A stretch of DNA of 64,000 nucleotides. Source: Paenibacillus pinihumi DSM 23905 = JCM 16419 (GTDB taxonomy: Bacteria > Bacillota > Bacilli > Paenibacillales > Paenibacillaceae). Location: NCBI RefSeq assembly GCF_000422505.1, contig NZ_AULX01000018.1, forward strand, positions 124,001-188,000. The letters are read 5' to 3'. A model generated the notes under the pieces. That model was not told where the DNA came from, ran no database searches, and worked only from the letters and a program-made list of their open reading frames with translations. How positions within the stretch are numbered: position 1 is the stretch's first letter; the number at the start of each line of letters is the position of its first letter. Of the stretch, positions 33,628-42,996 are shown piece by piece. The translations under genes and the position numbers were made by a program.

Positions 33628-35760
33628 ATGGAATCGAATCGCATCTATGAAGAGGAACAGACCAGGCTCAGAGAGACGTTGGGGGAAATTACACAACAAA
33701 TAGATGGAATCGGGGGCCGCTATTATGGCGATAACTTCCTCGAGCAGCTTCTGGATGTCAAGCGTGAGGAGGACCGGGTCCGTCTTGGCCTGCTGCAGAC
33801 AGAGCCTTACTTTGGCAGGCTGGATTTTGTAGAAGAGAAATCAGATCAGTCGCTCCCGCTCTATATCGGCAAGCGCGGGATGGAAGACAGCAGAACCGGA
33901 GCACCCTACATCATCGACTGGAGAGCACCTGTAGCAAGCCTGTTCTATACGTTTACAGGCGGGGAAGAGCCGGTTGTCTATGAAGCCCCTGAAGGGCCTG
34001 TGGGTGGAGAGGTCCTGCTTAAGCGCAACCTGTCGATCCGCAAGCAATCGCTTGAACGGGTCGTAGACAGTTATGTGCGGGGCGGTGATAATCTGGGTCT
34101 GAGTGATGAATTCCTGCTCTACCGCCTAGGGGAGAAGAAGGACAACCGTCTGCGGGATATTGTCTCGACGATCCAGGCGGAACAGGACCGGATAATCCGT
34201 GCGCCAAGGCTGGCTGCGTTAATTATTCAGGGGGCGGCAGGTTCCGGGAAAACGACCGTTGCGCTTCATCGCCTCGCTTATTTGTTGTATCAATATCAAG
34301 GGCAGGTGCGCCCGGAGCGGATGGTTATTTTTGCTCCCAACGCGATGTTCCTGGACTACATTTCCGGGGTACTGCCAGAGCTTGGTGTTGGTGATGTAAG
34401 ACAGGCTACCTTTACAGATTGGGTCATGGAGCTTTTGGATAAACCCAAACTGCTGGAGAAGGATGATGCGGAGGGCAAGATGTGGTTTTCGCTTGGCAAG
34501 AGCACTGAGGAACAGCTTGATCTCGCGCCGGGACGCCGCAAAGGATCGCTTGCCTTCAAGGACAAGCTGGACCAATTCATTGCCCGCTATGAAGCGGATT
34601 ACCTCCCCGAGCAGGAGTTTGAGGCCTGGCCGGGCAAGGTGCTGGCTGCTGCTGAAATCACGGCCTGGTTCCGTGTGGAGTATCGCCACTATCCGCTCGC
34701 GCCGCGCCGTGAACGGCTGACAGCGAGAATGAACCGATGGCTGGAGATGGCGCTTAATGAAATTGCCGATCCGAAAATCCGCAAGGAGCGCAGCAAGACG
34801 GCCAAGCAGCGGATGCGAACCTATGTGAAGCGCCTTGGCGAACTGGATGCTCTAAAGCTGTACAAGCAGTTATTCGATGAACTGGCATCTGAATCTCCAG
34901 ACCAGGCGAATATGCCGGGTGCTGTTCCTGAAGCTGTCGTGGAACAGACGAGAAAAAATTTGAAGAAATCCATTGTCAGACAGGAAGATCTGGCTCCGCT
35001 GGCTTGGCTTCATTTGGCCTTCCACGGCACGCCGGCCCAGAAGTTCGACCATGTCGTGCTGGATGAGGCACAGGATGTGCCGCCGCTGCAAATTGAAGTG
35101 CTGAAGGCGTGTATGAACGAAGCGTCGTTTACGATCCTTGGCGACCTGGCGCAAGGCATTCATGCGTATCGGGGCATTCACCGCTGGGAGGAATTCACTT
35201 CACTTTTTAGCTCGGAGCGCTGCTCCTATCATGAGCTGCGGCAAAGCTACCGTTCAACCATGGAAATTATTGAGTTCGCCAACACCATTCTGCCCTTTAC
35301 CGACACGCTTCTCCCGCCGGCACAGCCTGTATTCCGCAGCGGAGAGCCTGTACACGTGCGGCAGCTCGCAGACGGGGAGGACAGGCTGAGCCATATCCGA
35401 AATTTCATTGCCGGAAATGAACAGGGCGGCATGGCCACTATCGCTGTCATTACCCGGACGGAAGACGAGAGTGCACAGCTCCATCAAGCCTTGCTGGATC
35501 AGGGCGTGGAAGTTAGCCTGATCGCCGAGGGACAGCGCGGATACAGAGGCGGTATCTCGGTGGTTCCAGTGCATTTGACGAAGGGTCTCGAATTCGATGC
35601 TGTGCTGCTCCTGGACGTTGATGCCGGACGGTATACGTCTGCGCCGCAGGATGCCAAGCTGCTCTATGTCGGCTGCACCCGCGCTTTACACCGCCTTGAG
35701 CTTGTCTATCAGGGCGAGCGGTCACCGTTGGTCCAGAGTGGCAGCCGGGCAGAAGAATAG
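33628..35760 (+). CDS. helD: HelD-like helicase-related RNA polymerase recycling factor
   Basis: UvrD-like ATPase that in Bacillus helps release RNA polymerase from stalled complexes. The 710-residue protein has the HelD-specific N-terminal arm with YIGKRGMEDSRTG and IDWRAPVASLFY, which inserts near the polymerase active site in known structures, followed by SF1 motifs: Walker A G202-A-A-G-S-G-K-T, motif II DEAQDVPPLQ, RQSYRSTMEI (motif IV) and GYRGGISVVPVHLTKGLEFD. Length agrees with HelD classes of Firmicutes. RBS AAGGAGG. Divergent from the aldo-keto reductase. Confidence 0.9.
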   Translation: MESNRIYEEEQTRLRETLGEITQQIDGIGGRYYGDNFLEQLLDVKREEDRVRLGLLQTEPYFGRLDFVEEKSDQSLPLYIGKRGMEDSRTGAPYIIDWRAPVASLFYTFTGGEEPVVYEAPEGPVGGEVLLKRNLSIRKQSLERVVDSYVRGGDNLGLSDEFLLYRLGEKKDNRLRDIVSTIQAEQDRIIRAPRLAALIIQGAAGSGKTTVALHRLAYLLYQYQGQVRPERMVIFAPNAMFLDYISGVLPELGVGDVRQATFTDWVMELLDKPKLLEKDDAEGKMWFSLGKSTEEQLDLAPGRRKGSLAFKDKLDQFIARYEADYLPEQEFEAWPGKVLAAAEITAWFRVEYRHYPLAPRRERLTARMNRWLEMALNEIADPKIRKERSKTAKQRMRTYVKRLGELDALKLYKQLFDELASESPDQANMPGAVPEAVVEQTRKNLKKSIVRQEDLAPLAWLHLAFHGTPAQKFDHVVLDEAQDVPPLQIEVLKACMNEASFTILGDLAQGIHAYRGIHRWEEFTSLFSSERCSYHELRQSYRSTMEIIEFANTILPFTDTLLPPAQPVFRSGEPVHVRQLADGEDRLSHIRNFIAGNEQGGMATIAVITRTEDESAQLHQALLDQGVEVSLIAEGQRGYRGGISVVPVHLTKGLEFDAVLLLDVDAGRYTSAPQDAKLLYVGCTRALHRLELVYQGERSPLVQSGSRAEE

Positions 35761-35787
35761 CCCCGGGGATGATTACATCAATTGATT

Positions 35788-36621
35788 TTACTTCGGCAGC
35801 AGCGCCATCGCTTTTGCAATGATGCTGCTGTTTTTTTGCTCCAGTTGAAACAGCTGCTGGCGCAGGCTCACGATTTGTTGTGACTGGGCGTTCAGTGTGG
35901 CCAGGGATCGGCTGATTCCGGTTGTGTCCTTGCTTTTTACACGTTGATTAAAGCTTTTCCACTCTGTGGAGAGGCTTTTTTTCGTTGTGCTGATGGCATT
36001 GCGGCTTTGTTTCATCTGAATTTTGACGGCATCGGTCTCACTTAATATTTTGCGGATGGCAGCTGCGGAGCGGGATTTTGCAGTTTTGGCTGCCTTTAGC
36101 GCATTGTCCTTCAGCTTAATATCCTGACGGGCAAGCTGGACGGCTAACTGCAAGTCGGAAGCCCGGCTTGCAAGCTTCTTGGCGAGCTCCTTGTCGCCCT
36201 TGGTACGGGCGGACTTGGCCTGCTGGTTCAGTGTGCTGTGGAGTGTGAAGAGCGGCTGATAGCGCTGGCGGGTCTGTCTGGCCTGTGTGTCCAGCTTCTC
36301 GATTTTTACCCGGTCCAACTCTTTCATACGGGTGCGGACATTATGGATAGCGGACTCATTTTGATTCTGGATGCTTTTGGTTCTGGCTTCCCAATCAGTA
36401 TCTTGTCTTTGCAGTTGCACCAGCTTGCTGTACTGTTGTTGGATATTGGACTTGGATGGGGTGTCTGCCCCTTCCAATGCCGCGTCCAGCCTTGATTGAA
36501 CAGATGATCCCAACTGGAGCGAAGCGGCAGACGCAGGCAGCGGACTTGTCCATGTGAGGAGTGGGACCGCCCCGGCAATTATCAGCAGGGGAAGAAATTT
36601 TCTCAAAATAGCTTGCTTCAT
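35788..36621 (-). CDS. Secreted coiled-coil protein
   Basis: A 277-residue protein with a signal peptide (MKQAILRKFLPLLIIAGAVP, cleavage near SAAS) and a mature part almost wholly predicted helical and coiled coil, rich in Lys, Gln, Ser and Ala, with no cysteine pairs. It resembles the coiled-coil half of CwlO/PcsB-type wall proteins but lacks the NlpC/P60 or M23 domain. AAAGGAGG precedes the ATG. It could act as a wall-associated spacer or adhesin. The function is not known. A terminator from the upstream LysR gene lies just before its promoter region. Confidence 0.85.
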   Translation of the reverse strand: MKQAILRKFLPLLIIAGAVPLLTWTSPLPASAASLQLGSSVQSRLDAALEGADTPSKSNIQQQYSKLVQLQRQDTDWEARTKSIQNQNESAIHNVRTRMKELDRVKIEKLDTQARQTRQRYQPLFTLHSTLNQQAKSARTKGDKELAKKLASRASDLQLAVQLARQDIKLKDNALKAAKTAKSRSAAAIRKILSETDAVKIQMKQSRNAISTTKKSLSTEWKSFNQRVKSKDTTGISRSLATLNAQSQQIVSLRQQLFQLEQKNSSIIAKAMALLPK

Positions 36622-36649
36622 TTTGACCTCCTTTTATGGCGGGCAAACG

Positions 36650-36710
36650 CAAAAAAAAAGCACCCGTCAAGAGACAAGCGCAAAATATGCGCAGTCTCTT
36701 ACGGGTGCTT
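36650..36710 (-). terminator. Strong terminator of the LysR-type gene
   Basis: On the minus strand AAGCACCCGTAAGAGAC pairs with GTCTCTTGACGGGTGCTT, followed by nine T residues. It lies between the LysR gene and the secreted coiled-coil gene, so the latter has its own promoter within about 30 bp or is reached by read-through. Confidence 0.85.
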
Positions 36711-36813
36711 CCGGCGTAAGTCCGTCCATTTGTAATTTTTGTTAATTGTACTATACACATGCCGGGCCGTCAACTCTGACTGGATGCCCTTATTATTTTC
36801 GCATAGCCGATTG

Positions 36814-37716
36814 TCATTCTTCCTGAATCGGTTCATTCCAGTCCATTAGTGCTGTTATGAATTGCTCTGTCAGCCTGGAGTCATATCGCTCCTTGTTGTA
36901 GCAGCAATAGATGGAGCGCTGAAAGTCGTTATAAGGAACAGCTTGTCCAAGCAGAACGCCCTGGCGAAACTCCTCCTGTACAGCAAGCTTTGAAATAAAA
37001 GCGATATGATTGCCCTGCCGGACCGTCTGTTTGATCGCTTCAATCGAGTCCAGTTCAAGGGTTCGCTCCAACTTGACACGATGCTGCTTCAGCCACCGGT
37101 CAGTCATTTCGCGGGTGCTTGAGGTGGAGCCGTGCAGGGCAAAGTTGGATGCGGCAATCCAGCCCGGATCGATCTTCTCCTGCGCAGCCAGATGATGATC
37201 CGGCGAATAAATGACCATCAGCTCATCCTTGCACAAGTTTCGGGCCGAGATCGGCGGCAGTACGAATGGCTCGGCGGAAATGATCCCAAGATCAATTTCA
37301 TGATTCATCAGCTTCTCCTTAATCACAGGGGCCGGCTTTACAGATACGGACAGGCCGATATTCGGATTCATTTCTGCAAATTTGCTCAGCACCCGCGGCA
37401 GCAGGTAGGTTGCCGGAACATAGCTTGCTCCGATCGTCAAATGGCCTCGTGTAAGCGTGCCGAACTCGTAGACAATGCGTTCCGCTTCGGATGCCAGCCT
37501 GTTAATCAAGGAGGCATAGTGATGCATCGCCTTCCCCGCCTCGGTAAGGAAAATTTTGTCTGTCCGTGTCTCGAACAGCTTGACTCCCATATCCTGCTCC
37601 AGGCTTTTCATATGGTACGTGACGGTCGGCTGCTTGAGCCCCAGCTTATTCGCAACGGCTGTAATTTTTTTGTGTTTCTCAATTAACTCCAAAATTTGCA
37701 GCTTTAACAGATTCAT
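36814..37716 (-). CDS. LysR-family transcriptional regulator
   Basis: A 300-residue regulator with an N-terminal winged helix (LQILELIEKHKKITAVANKL and GLKQPTVTYHMKSLEQDMGV) and a C-terminal effector-binding domain beginning LTIGASYVPATYLLP. It is divergent from the ABC importer operon with a shared 172-bp spacer that holds a perfect 14-bp palindrome, the classic LysR layout. Activation of the importer and self-repression are inferred. RBS GGAGG. A strong terminator follows the gene. The ligand might be the imported solute. Confidence 0.93.
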   Translation of the reverse strand: MNLLKLQILELIEKHKKITAVANKLGLKQPTVTYHMKSLEQDMGVKLFETRTDKIFLTEAGKAMHHYASLINRLASEAERIVYEFGTLTRGHLTIGASYVPATYLLPRVLSKFAEMNPNIGLSVSVKPAPVIKEKLMNHEIDLGIISAEPFVLPPISARNLCKDELMVIYSPDHHLAAQEKIDPGWIAASNFALHGSTSSTREMTDRWLKQHRVKLERTLELDSIEAIKQTVRQGNHIAFISKLAVQEEFRQGVLLGQAVPYNDFQRSIYCCYNKERYDSRLTEQFITALMDWNEPIQEE

Positions 37717-37796
37717 CTCGGGTCAGCCTCCGTATTTCAGATTCTGTTCCCAAAATACCATAGAAAAATTCGATGAATGTTAAAATAAATCCACTA

Positions 37797-37810
37797 AAAG
37801 ATTAATCTTT
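37797..37810. promoter_or_regulatory. Candidate LysR operator AAAGATTAATCTTT
   Basis: A perfect 14-bp palindrome, AT-rich with the T-N11-A spacing of LysR sites, about 40 bp upstream of a TATACT that may be the -10 of the importer operon. It lies 80 bp from the LysR start. Binding is inferred from position and symmetry. Confidence 0.65.
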
Positions 37811-37841
37811 CATTTACACAACGCAAATAAAAGCCGAACAG

Positions 37842-37883
37842 TTACCGCCTATACTTAGAACCAAGCTAATGAACAGGCGGTAA
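37842..37883 (+). promoter_or_regulatory. Inverted repeat spanning the promoter and ribosome site of the importer operon
   Basis: TTACCGCCT (37842-37850) and AGGCGGTAA (37875-37883) are exact complements 24 bp apart. The right arm contains the ribosome binding site (AGGCGG) 8 bp before the ATG, and the left arm abuts a -10-like TATACT (37850-37855). If transcription starts upstream of the left arm, the hairpin hides the ribosome site; otherwise it may be an operator. Confidence 0.55.
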
Positions 37884-37888
37884 TAACG

Positions 37889-38863
37889 ATGGGAGAAATT
37901 AGAATACGCCGGCTGGAAAAAGCCTTCGGGACTGTCAAGGCGCTCAAGCCGGTTGATTTAACAATCCGCTCCGGCAGTTTTACAACACTGCTTGGACCTT
38001 CGGGCTGCGGGAAGACAACGCTGCTGCGCATGCTGGCAGGGCTGGAAGAGCCGGACCAGGGAGAAATTTATGTAAATGGGGAATGCTTCTTCTCCAAAGA
38101 TAAACGAACGAACAGGCCCGTTCATAAGCGCCATTTTGGCATGGTGTTTCAGGATTTTGCGCTGTGGCCGCATATGACCGTATTTGAAAATGTTGCGTTT
38201 GGGCTGCGGGCTGCAAAGCGGAAAACCGGACTCAGGGAAGAAGTGATGCACGCTCTGAAAACGGTAAGGCTGGAGGGAATGGAAAAGCGATACCCCCACC
38301 AGCTTTCAGGCGGGCAGCAGCAGCGTGTCGCGTTCGCCAGGGCGATTGCAATCCGTCCAGGGCTCATACTGTTCGATGAACCGCTGAGCGCTCTGGATGC
38401 TGTGCTGCGGGACGAGTTGAGAGCGGAGTTGATTCACCTTGTCAAGCAGATGGGCATGACGGCCTTGTATGTGACGCATGACCAGACAGAAGCGATGAGC
38501 ATGTCAGATGAAGTGGTGGTCATGAAGGAGGGGGAGATCTTGCAGATGGGCACACCGGAACAGATTTATGGCACCCCTGCGCATTCCTTTGTAGCCCGCT
38601 TTATCGGCAAATCCAACTGGCTGGAGCCGGATAAGCGCATGCTGCGCCCGGAACACGTGCGATGGAGTGAAAATTCTGCGTCAGATCAGCAATTTACCGC
38701 AATCGTCAAACATGCCAGCTACATGGGGGACCGCTACGAACTCGAGCTGGACATTCATCAGGGCTCAGGCTCCTGGATTGCCTACTCCCCAACCCGCCTT
38801 GCTGCGGGAGAATATGTACAGGTATATGTATCGAAAGAACATATTCACGAGATTCAAGCTTAA
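37889..38863 (+). CDS. ABC importer ATP-binding protein, FbpC/PotA-like
   Basis: ATPase of 324 residues that powers the linked permease. Walker A is LGPSGCGKTTLL, the signature is LSGGQQQRVAFARA, Walker B is LILFDEPLSALD and the switch histidine is in LYVTHDQTEAMSM. A short C-terminal TOBE-like regulatory region follows (residues 250-324). It is the first gene of the operon ATPase-binding protein-permease-metallohydrolase. The whole set resembles ferric-iron (FbpABC) and 2-aminoethylphosphonate importers; substrate cannot be decided. Confidence 0.93.
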   Translation: MGEIRIRRLEKAFGTVKALKPVDLTIRSGSFTTLLGPSGCGKTTLLRMLAGLEEPDQGEIYVNGECFFSKDKRTNRPVHKRHFGMVFQDFALWPHMTVFENVAFGLRAAKRKTGLREEVMHALKTVRLEGMEKRYPHQLSGGQQQRVAFARAIAIRPGLILFDEPLSALDAVLRDELRAELIHLVKQMGMTALYVTHDQTEAMSMSDEVVVMKEGEILQMGTPEQIYGTPAHSFVARFIGKSNWLEPDKRMLRPEHVRWSENSASDQQFTAIVKHASYMGDRYELELDIHQGSGSWIAYSPTRLAAGEYVQVYVSKEHIHEIQA

Positions 38864-38887
38864 ACACCAAATAGGGAGGTTTGAAGA

Positions 38888-39976
38888 ATGAAAATGGCTA
38901 AAAAAGGCATCATGCTTGCGTTGACTGTGTGGATGGGAATTGGATTGGCAGGCTGCGGAGCAGCGGGAGCAGGGAATACTCCGAATCCGGGAGATCAAAA
39001 AGCGCCTGCCCAGACCAGCCAGTCTAATGCTGCGGCGGACCAGGGACAAGGGCAGGACAAGCTGTTAAGCGGAAGTGTAGTCGTTTATAGTGCAGGGCCG
39101 GAAGGACTGGCGAACAAGATCAAAGAGGGCTTCGAGAAGAAAACGGGCGTGAAGGTAGAGATGTTCCAGGGAACGACAGGGAAAATACTGGCACGCATGG
39201 AAGCTGAGAAATCCAATCCTGCGGTCGATGTCATTGTGCTGGCCTCGCTCCCTACAATGCAGGCGCTTAGCAGTGACGGCGAGCTTCTGGCTTATCCCGA
39301 AGCTGAGAATGCAGACAAACTGATTCCTGAGTGGTCTGATGCCGCTAAAGGCTATTTCAGCTACAGCGCCTCCGCGCTTGGCATTGTATACAATACGAAG
39401 CTGGTGCAGGCCCCGCCTGCCTCATGGTCAGATCTGGCCAAGCCGGAGTGGAAAGGACTGGTTAACATTCCCGACCCGTCCCTTTCAGGCTCTGCCCTTG
39501 ATTTCATGTCAGGCTATTTGAGTGCTGCCGGAGAAGACGGCTGGAAGCTGTTTGAGCAGTACAAGCAAAATGATGTTGCCATGGCTGGAGCAAATCAGGA
39601 AGCGCTGGATCCGGTGATCACAGGTGCGAAATCAGTCGTAGCCGCTGGTGTGGACTACATGGCGTATAAAGCCAAATCCCAAGGTGAACCGGTCGATATC
39701 GTGTATCCGAAGGAAGGAACGGTTATCAGCCCGCGTCCGGCAGGGATTGTGAATACAAGCAAAAATGTAGACAACGCCAAAGCATTTATCGATTATTTGC
39801 TGTCCGACGAGGCACAACAACTGGTTGCAAAGGCGTATCTGATGCCCGGCCGCTCCGATGTAGAGGCCAAGGACCGTGCCAATTACAAGGACATTGAGAC
39901 TTATAAAGTCGATTGGCAGTGGATGAATGAGCATACGGAAGAGGTTGCGGCACGGTTTACCCAATTGTTCAAATAA
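38888..39976 (+). CDS. Solute-binding lipoprotein, FbpA/phosphonate-like
   Basis: Extracellular binding protein of 362 residues. LAGC lipobox (cysteine 23) after a hydrophobic signal, then an Ala/Gln-rich linker and the family start GSVVVYSAGPEGLANKI. Conserved segments include YSASALGIVYNTKLV, SWSDLAKPEWKGLVNIPDPS and PRPAGIVNTSKNVDNAKAFI, as in Fe(III)- and aminoethylphosphonate-binding proteins. The paired tyrosines that bind iron in FbpA are not obvious, which slightly favours a phosphonate or other anion. RBS GGGAGG. Confidence 0.92.
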   Translation: MKMAKKGIMLALTVWMGIGLAGCGAAGAGNTPNPGDQKAPAQTSQSNAAADQGQGQDKLLSGSVVVYSAGPEGLANKIKEGFEKKTGVKVEMFQGTTGKILARMEAEKSNPAVDVIVLASLPTMQALSSDGELLAYPEAENADKLIPEWSDAAKGYFSYSASALGIVYNTKLVQAPPASWSDLAKPEWKGLVNIPDPSLSGSALDFMSGYLSAAGEDGWKLFEQYKQNDVAMAGANQEALDPVITGAKSVVAAGVDYMAYKAKSQGEPVDIVYPKEGTVISPRPAGIVNTSKNVDNAKAFIDYLLSDEAQQLVAKAYLMPGRSDVEAKDRANYKDIETYKVDWQWMNEHTEEVAARFTQLFK

Positions 39977-40039
39977 ATAAAGCGTAAGCGCGATACCGCC
40001 CGGTACAGCGTGTACCGGGCAATGACAGGTGGTCTAATA

Positions 40040-41710
40040 ATGCCGTTAAATTCTTTGAAACCATATAACCGGATCGGCATGATGCTGGCTCTGATACTGC
40101 TCGGCCTGCTTATTGTACTGCCGCTTCTGTTTATTCTCTGGACAAGCGTAAGCAAGGGTTCGTCCATTGATTTGGGAGCACCGCTGCGCAATATGCTGGA
40201 GCATGACCTAAGCCAGGTTCTGTTCAATTCGATCTGGCTTGGACTATGTGTCATTGCAGCAACTACGGTCCTTGCGCTCCCGCTGGCATGGATGATGGCC
40301 AAGACGGCTTTAAGACGGCACAAATGGCTGGATATCGTATTATTGATTCCCTTCATGACGCCGCCCTATATCGGTTCAATGGGCTGGATGCTGTTCATGC
40401 AGAAAAACGGCTATATGGAGCAGTTTTTCCCGGCTTCCTCTGCGGTGACGCCTGCATTTTTCAGCTTCGGGGGCATGGTGGCGATCATGAGCCTTCACTT
40501 GTTTCCCTTCCTCTATTTGCTGCTGCGCAATTCCCTGCTGCAAATTGGCGGAAGTCTGGAAGAAGCTGCGGCGGTGCACGGCGGGGGCTTCTTGTACCGG
40601 ACAAGACGGATTATTCTGCCGCTATTGCTGTCCGGCTATATGATGGGGGCACTGCTCATTTTCGTTAAAACGATAGCCGAGTTCGGGACACCGGCTACCT
40701 TCGGACGCAAAATCGGTTTTTACGTCATGACGAGCGAAATTCACCGTTATATTTCCAGCTGGCCGCTTGATTTCGGCAAAGCGACTTCACTCGCTTCCGT
40801 GCTGCTGGCCGCTTGTCTGGTAATGTGGTACATCCAGAGCGTGATCAGCAGCCGTTATTCGTACCGGCTTGTAGGCGGGAAGGGCTCTGGAGCCAGAATG
40901 CTGCCGCTTCGGGGCTGGCGCGGGCTGATCTGCTGGCTCTATGTGGGACTGTTGCTGCTGGCTTCGATCGGCATTCCGTATTTTTCCATCATTTCAGCCT
41001 CGCTGTTGAAGCTGCGCGGCGAAGGGCTGGCCTGGAGCAATCTGACGCTCAGCCACTACGCTGATCTGCTGGCTCCCGGATCGGAGAGCCTGAGGGCGAT
41101 CTTGAACAGTCTCGGCCTGGCGGTAGTCGCATCGACAATCGCGGTTGTGCTCGGGACCTGGTTCGCATTAACAGTTGGACGCTCCAGCCGCCCGGGGCAA
41201 AAGCTGGTGGATTTGTTCAGTCTGCTGCCCAACACTGTCCCGGGAATCGTCATTGTTGTGGGGCTGATACTGTTCTGGAATGCCAAATGGATGCCAATCC
41301 CGCTATACAATACGTACGGCATGGTTGTACTTACGTATGTCATTCTGTTCCTGCCCTATACGGTACAGTATGTGAAATCCAGTTTTAATCAGCTTGATCC
41401 GGTACTGCTGCAGGCCGGGCATGTTTTCGGCGGACGCCGGCTGTATGTTCTGCGCAGAATACTGCTGCCGCTGCTCTTGCCCGGCATGCTGGCGGGCTGG
41501 ATGATGACTTTCACCATATCGAACCGCGAGCTTGTCGGCTCGCTGCTTATTCTGCCGCCATCGATGCAAACCTCGGCTACTTATATCTACGCGCAGTTCG
41601 AGCAGGGCGCGGTTTCGATGGGGATGGCTATGGCGGTTGTCTCCGTTGGAGTTACGACAGTCATGCTGGTAATCTTGAATATCTTCAGTTCTAAACAGAA
41701 AGTGGAATGA
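40040..41710 (+). CDS. Fused two-domain ABC permease, FbpB-like
   Basis: A 556-residue permease with two binding-protein-dependent transport domains in one chain, about twelve membrane helices. Two EAA loops are present: EEAAAVHGGGFLYRTRRIIL in the first half and LQAGHVFGGRRLYVLRRILL in the second. This double architecture is typical of FbpB-type iron and phosphonate permeases. Start at the ATG with AGGTGG upstream. It ends 4 bp before the metallohydrolase gene, so the two are translationally linked. Confidence 0.92.
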   Translation: MPLNSLKPYNRIGMMLALILLGLLIVLPLLFILWTSVSKGSSIDLGAPLRNMLEHDLSQVLFNSIWLGLCVIAATTVLALPLAWMMAKTALRRHKWLDIVLLIPFMTPPYIGSMGWMLFMQKNGYMEQFFPASSAVTPAFFSFGGMVAIMSLHLFPFLYLLLRNSLLQIGGSLEEAAAVHGGGFLYRTRRIILPLLLSGYMMGALLIFVKTIAEFGTPATFGRKIGFYVMTSEIHRYISSWPLDFGKATSLASVLLAACLVMWYIQSVISSRYSYRLVGGKGSGARMLPLRGWRGLICWLYVGLLLLASIGIPYFSIISASLLKLRGEGLAWSNLTLSHYADLLAPGSESLRAILNSLGLAVVASTIAVVLGTWFALTVGRSSRPGQKLVDLFSLLPNTVPGIVIVVGLILFWNAKWMPIPLYNTYGMVVLTYVILFLPYTVQYVKSSFNQLDPVLLQAGHVFGGRRLYVLRRILLPLLLPGMLAGWMMTFTISNRELVGSLLILPPSMQTSATYIYAQFEQGAVSMGMAMAVVSVGVTTVMLVILNIFSSKQKVE

Positions 41711-41714
41711 TGTT

Positions 41715-42995
41715 ATGGCGTATTTGACGATCTGGGGCGGAGCTGGCGAACACGGCCGCTCCAGTTATTTGTTACAGCATGGAGAGCAGGCGGTACTGCT
41801 CGATTGTGGAGGGAAAAAAGAGGACGGCGGCGTGTATCCGCTCATTGATCCGGAAATAGCAGGACGGATTCAGGCCGTATTTCTGTCCCATGCACATGAG
41901 GATCATTCGATGGCGCTGCCGCTGCTGTACCAATATGGATATCAAGGGAAAATCTGGGCAACCCGCGCCACAGCACAGCAGTTGCCATCCTATTTTGCGG
42001 CATGGGAGCGTTACGCCCGTTCGCATGGACATGAGCTGCCGTATGACCAAGATGCAGCAGCACGGCTGGAGTTCGTATTCTTGGAAGAGCAGGGTACAGC
42101 TGGCGAGTGGCTGGAGGTGTTTCCGGGCCTAAAACTCAGATGGGGGAGAAGCGGACATTTGCCTGGCTCAGTCTGGCTTCTGCTGAATTGGGAGGGGCGT
42201 CTTATCTACTTCTCAGGTGACTACACTGAAGAGTCCATGGTGCTTGCCGCAGACCGTCCAAAACTGCCGGACGGGGTTGCCGCTGCGGACTTGGCGATTA
42301 TGGATGCAGCCTACGGGGCAGACCCGGATTCACAGTCTGCCAAGCTGCACAGGCTGCGGCAGGCAACACAAAGCGCTTTGCAGCAGGGCGGCAGCGTGCT
42401 CTATCCGGTTCCGGTATATGGAAGAGGCCAGGAACTTATGCTGTGGGCGTATGACACCTTCCCTGATGCGCGCCTTGTCATTGAGGAAACGCTGCTGAAG
42501 CCGCTGGAGCAGCTAGCTGTCAAGTCCGAATGGCTTCATAGCGGGACGTCCCGGCGTGTAAAGGCTCTGCTCGCATCCGGGCGTCTCCATTGCATATCGA
42601 GCCATCGCGAAAGGGAGGAGGAGATCGCAAACGGCGAGAGTGCGGTAATTTTCACTGCTGACGGCATGATGGAGACGGAAACAGCCAAATGGTACTACGC
42701 ACAGCTCGCCTCTTCTTCCAGAAATACAATTATACTGACAGGACATCTGGCCCGAGGTTCATTCGGGGACAAGCTGCTTCATCAGCCCTCAGGGATGGCG
42801 AAGATCGAGCATGTACAGTTCAAGGTGCATCAAGGAATGCCGGATGTACGCAATATGCTGCGGCAGCTTCCTGTCAAGGCGGCCGTGCTGGCTCATGCAT
42901 CCCGAACCGCCACGGACCGGCTGATAGATGCGTTGCGGGATGAAGGATTTTGCGGACTGTATTCCCTGACCCCGGGCGAAAGGATTGAATTTTAA
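41715..42995 (+). CDS. Beta-CASP metallo-beta-lactamase-fold hydrolase
   Basis: A 426-residue metallohydrolase. Motif 2 is H59-A-H61-E-D63-H64, motif 3 histidine is in WGRSGHLPGSV, the metal-bridging aspartate is in YFSGDYTEES, and motif 4 histidine is in ILTGHLARGS. The segment from 190 to 330 has beta-CASP features (VPVYGRGQELML), as in RNase J and CPSF-like nucleases, but the protein is shorter and lacks the RNase J C-terminal domain. It is last in the importer operon; the link to import is unclear, and a phosphodiesterase acting on the imported molecule is one possibility. Confidence 0.9.
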   Translation: MAYLTIWGGAGEHGRSSYLLQHGEQAVLLDCGGKKEDGGVYPLIDPEIAGRIQAVFLSHAHEDHSMALPLLYQYGYQGKIWATRATAQQLPSYFAAWERYARSHGHELPYDQDAAARLEFVFLEEQGTAGEWLEVFPGLKLRWGRSGHLPGSVWLLLNWEGRLIYFSGDYTEESMVLAADRPKLPDGVAAADLAIMDAAYGADPDSQSAKLHRLRQATQSALQQGGSVLYPVPVYGRGQELMLWAYDTFPDARLVIEETLLKPLEQLAVKSEWLHSGTSRRVKALLASGRLHCISSHREREEEIANGESAVIFTADGMMETETAKWYYAQLASSSRNTIILTGHLARGSFGDKLLHQPSGMAKIEHVQFKVHQGMPDVRNMLRQLPVKAAVLAHASRTATDRLIDALRDEGFCGLYSLTPGERIEF

Positions 42996-42996
42996 T

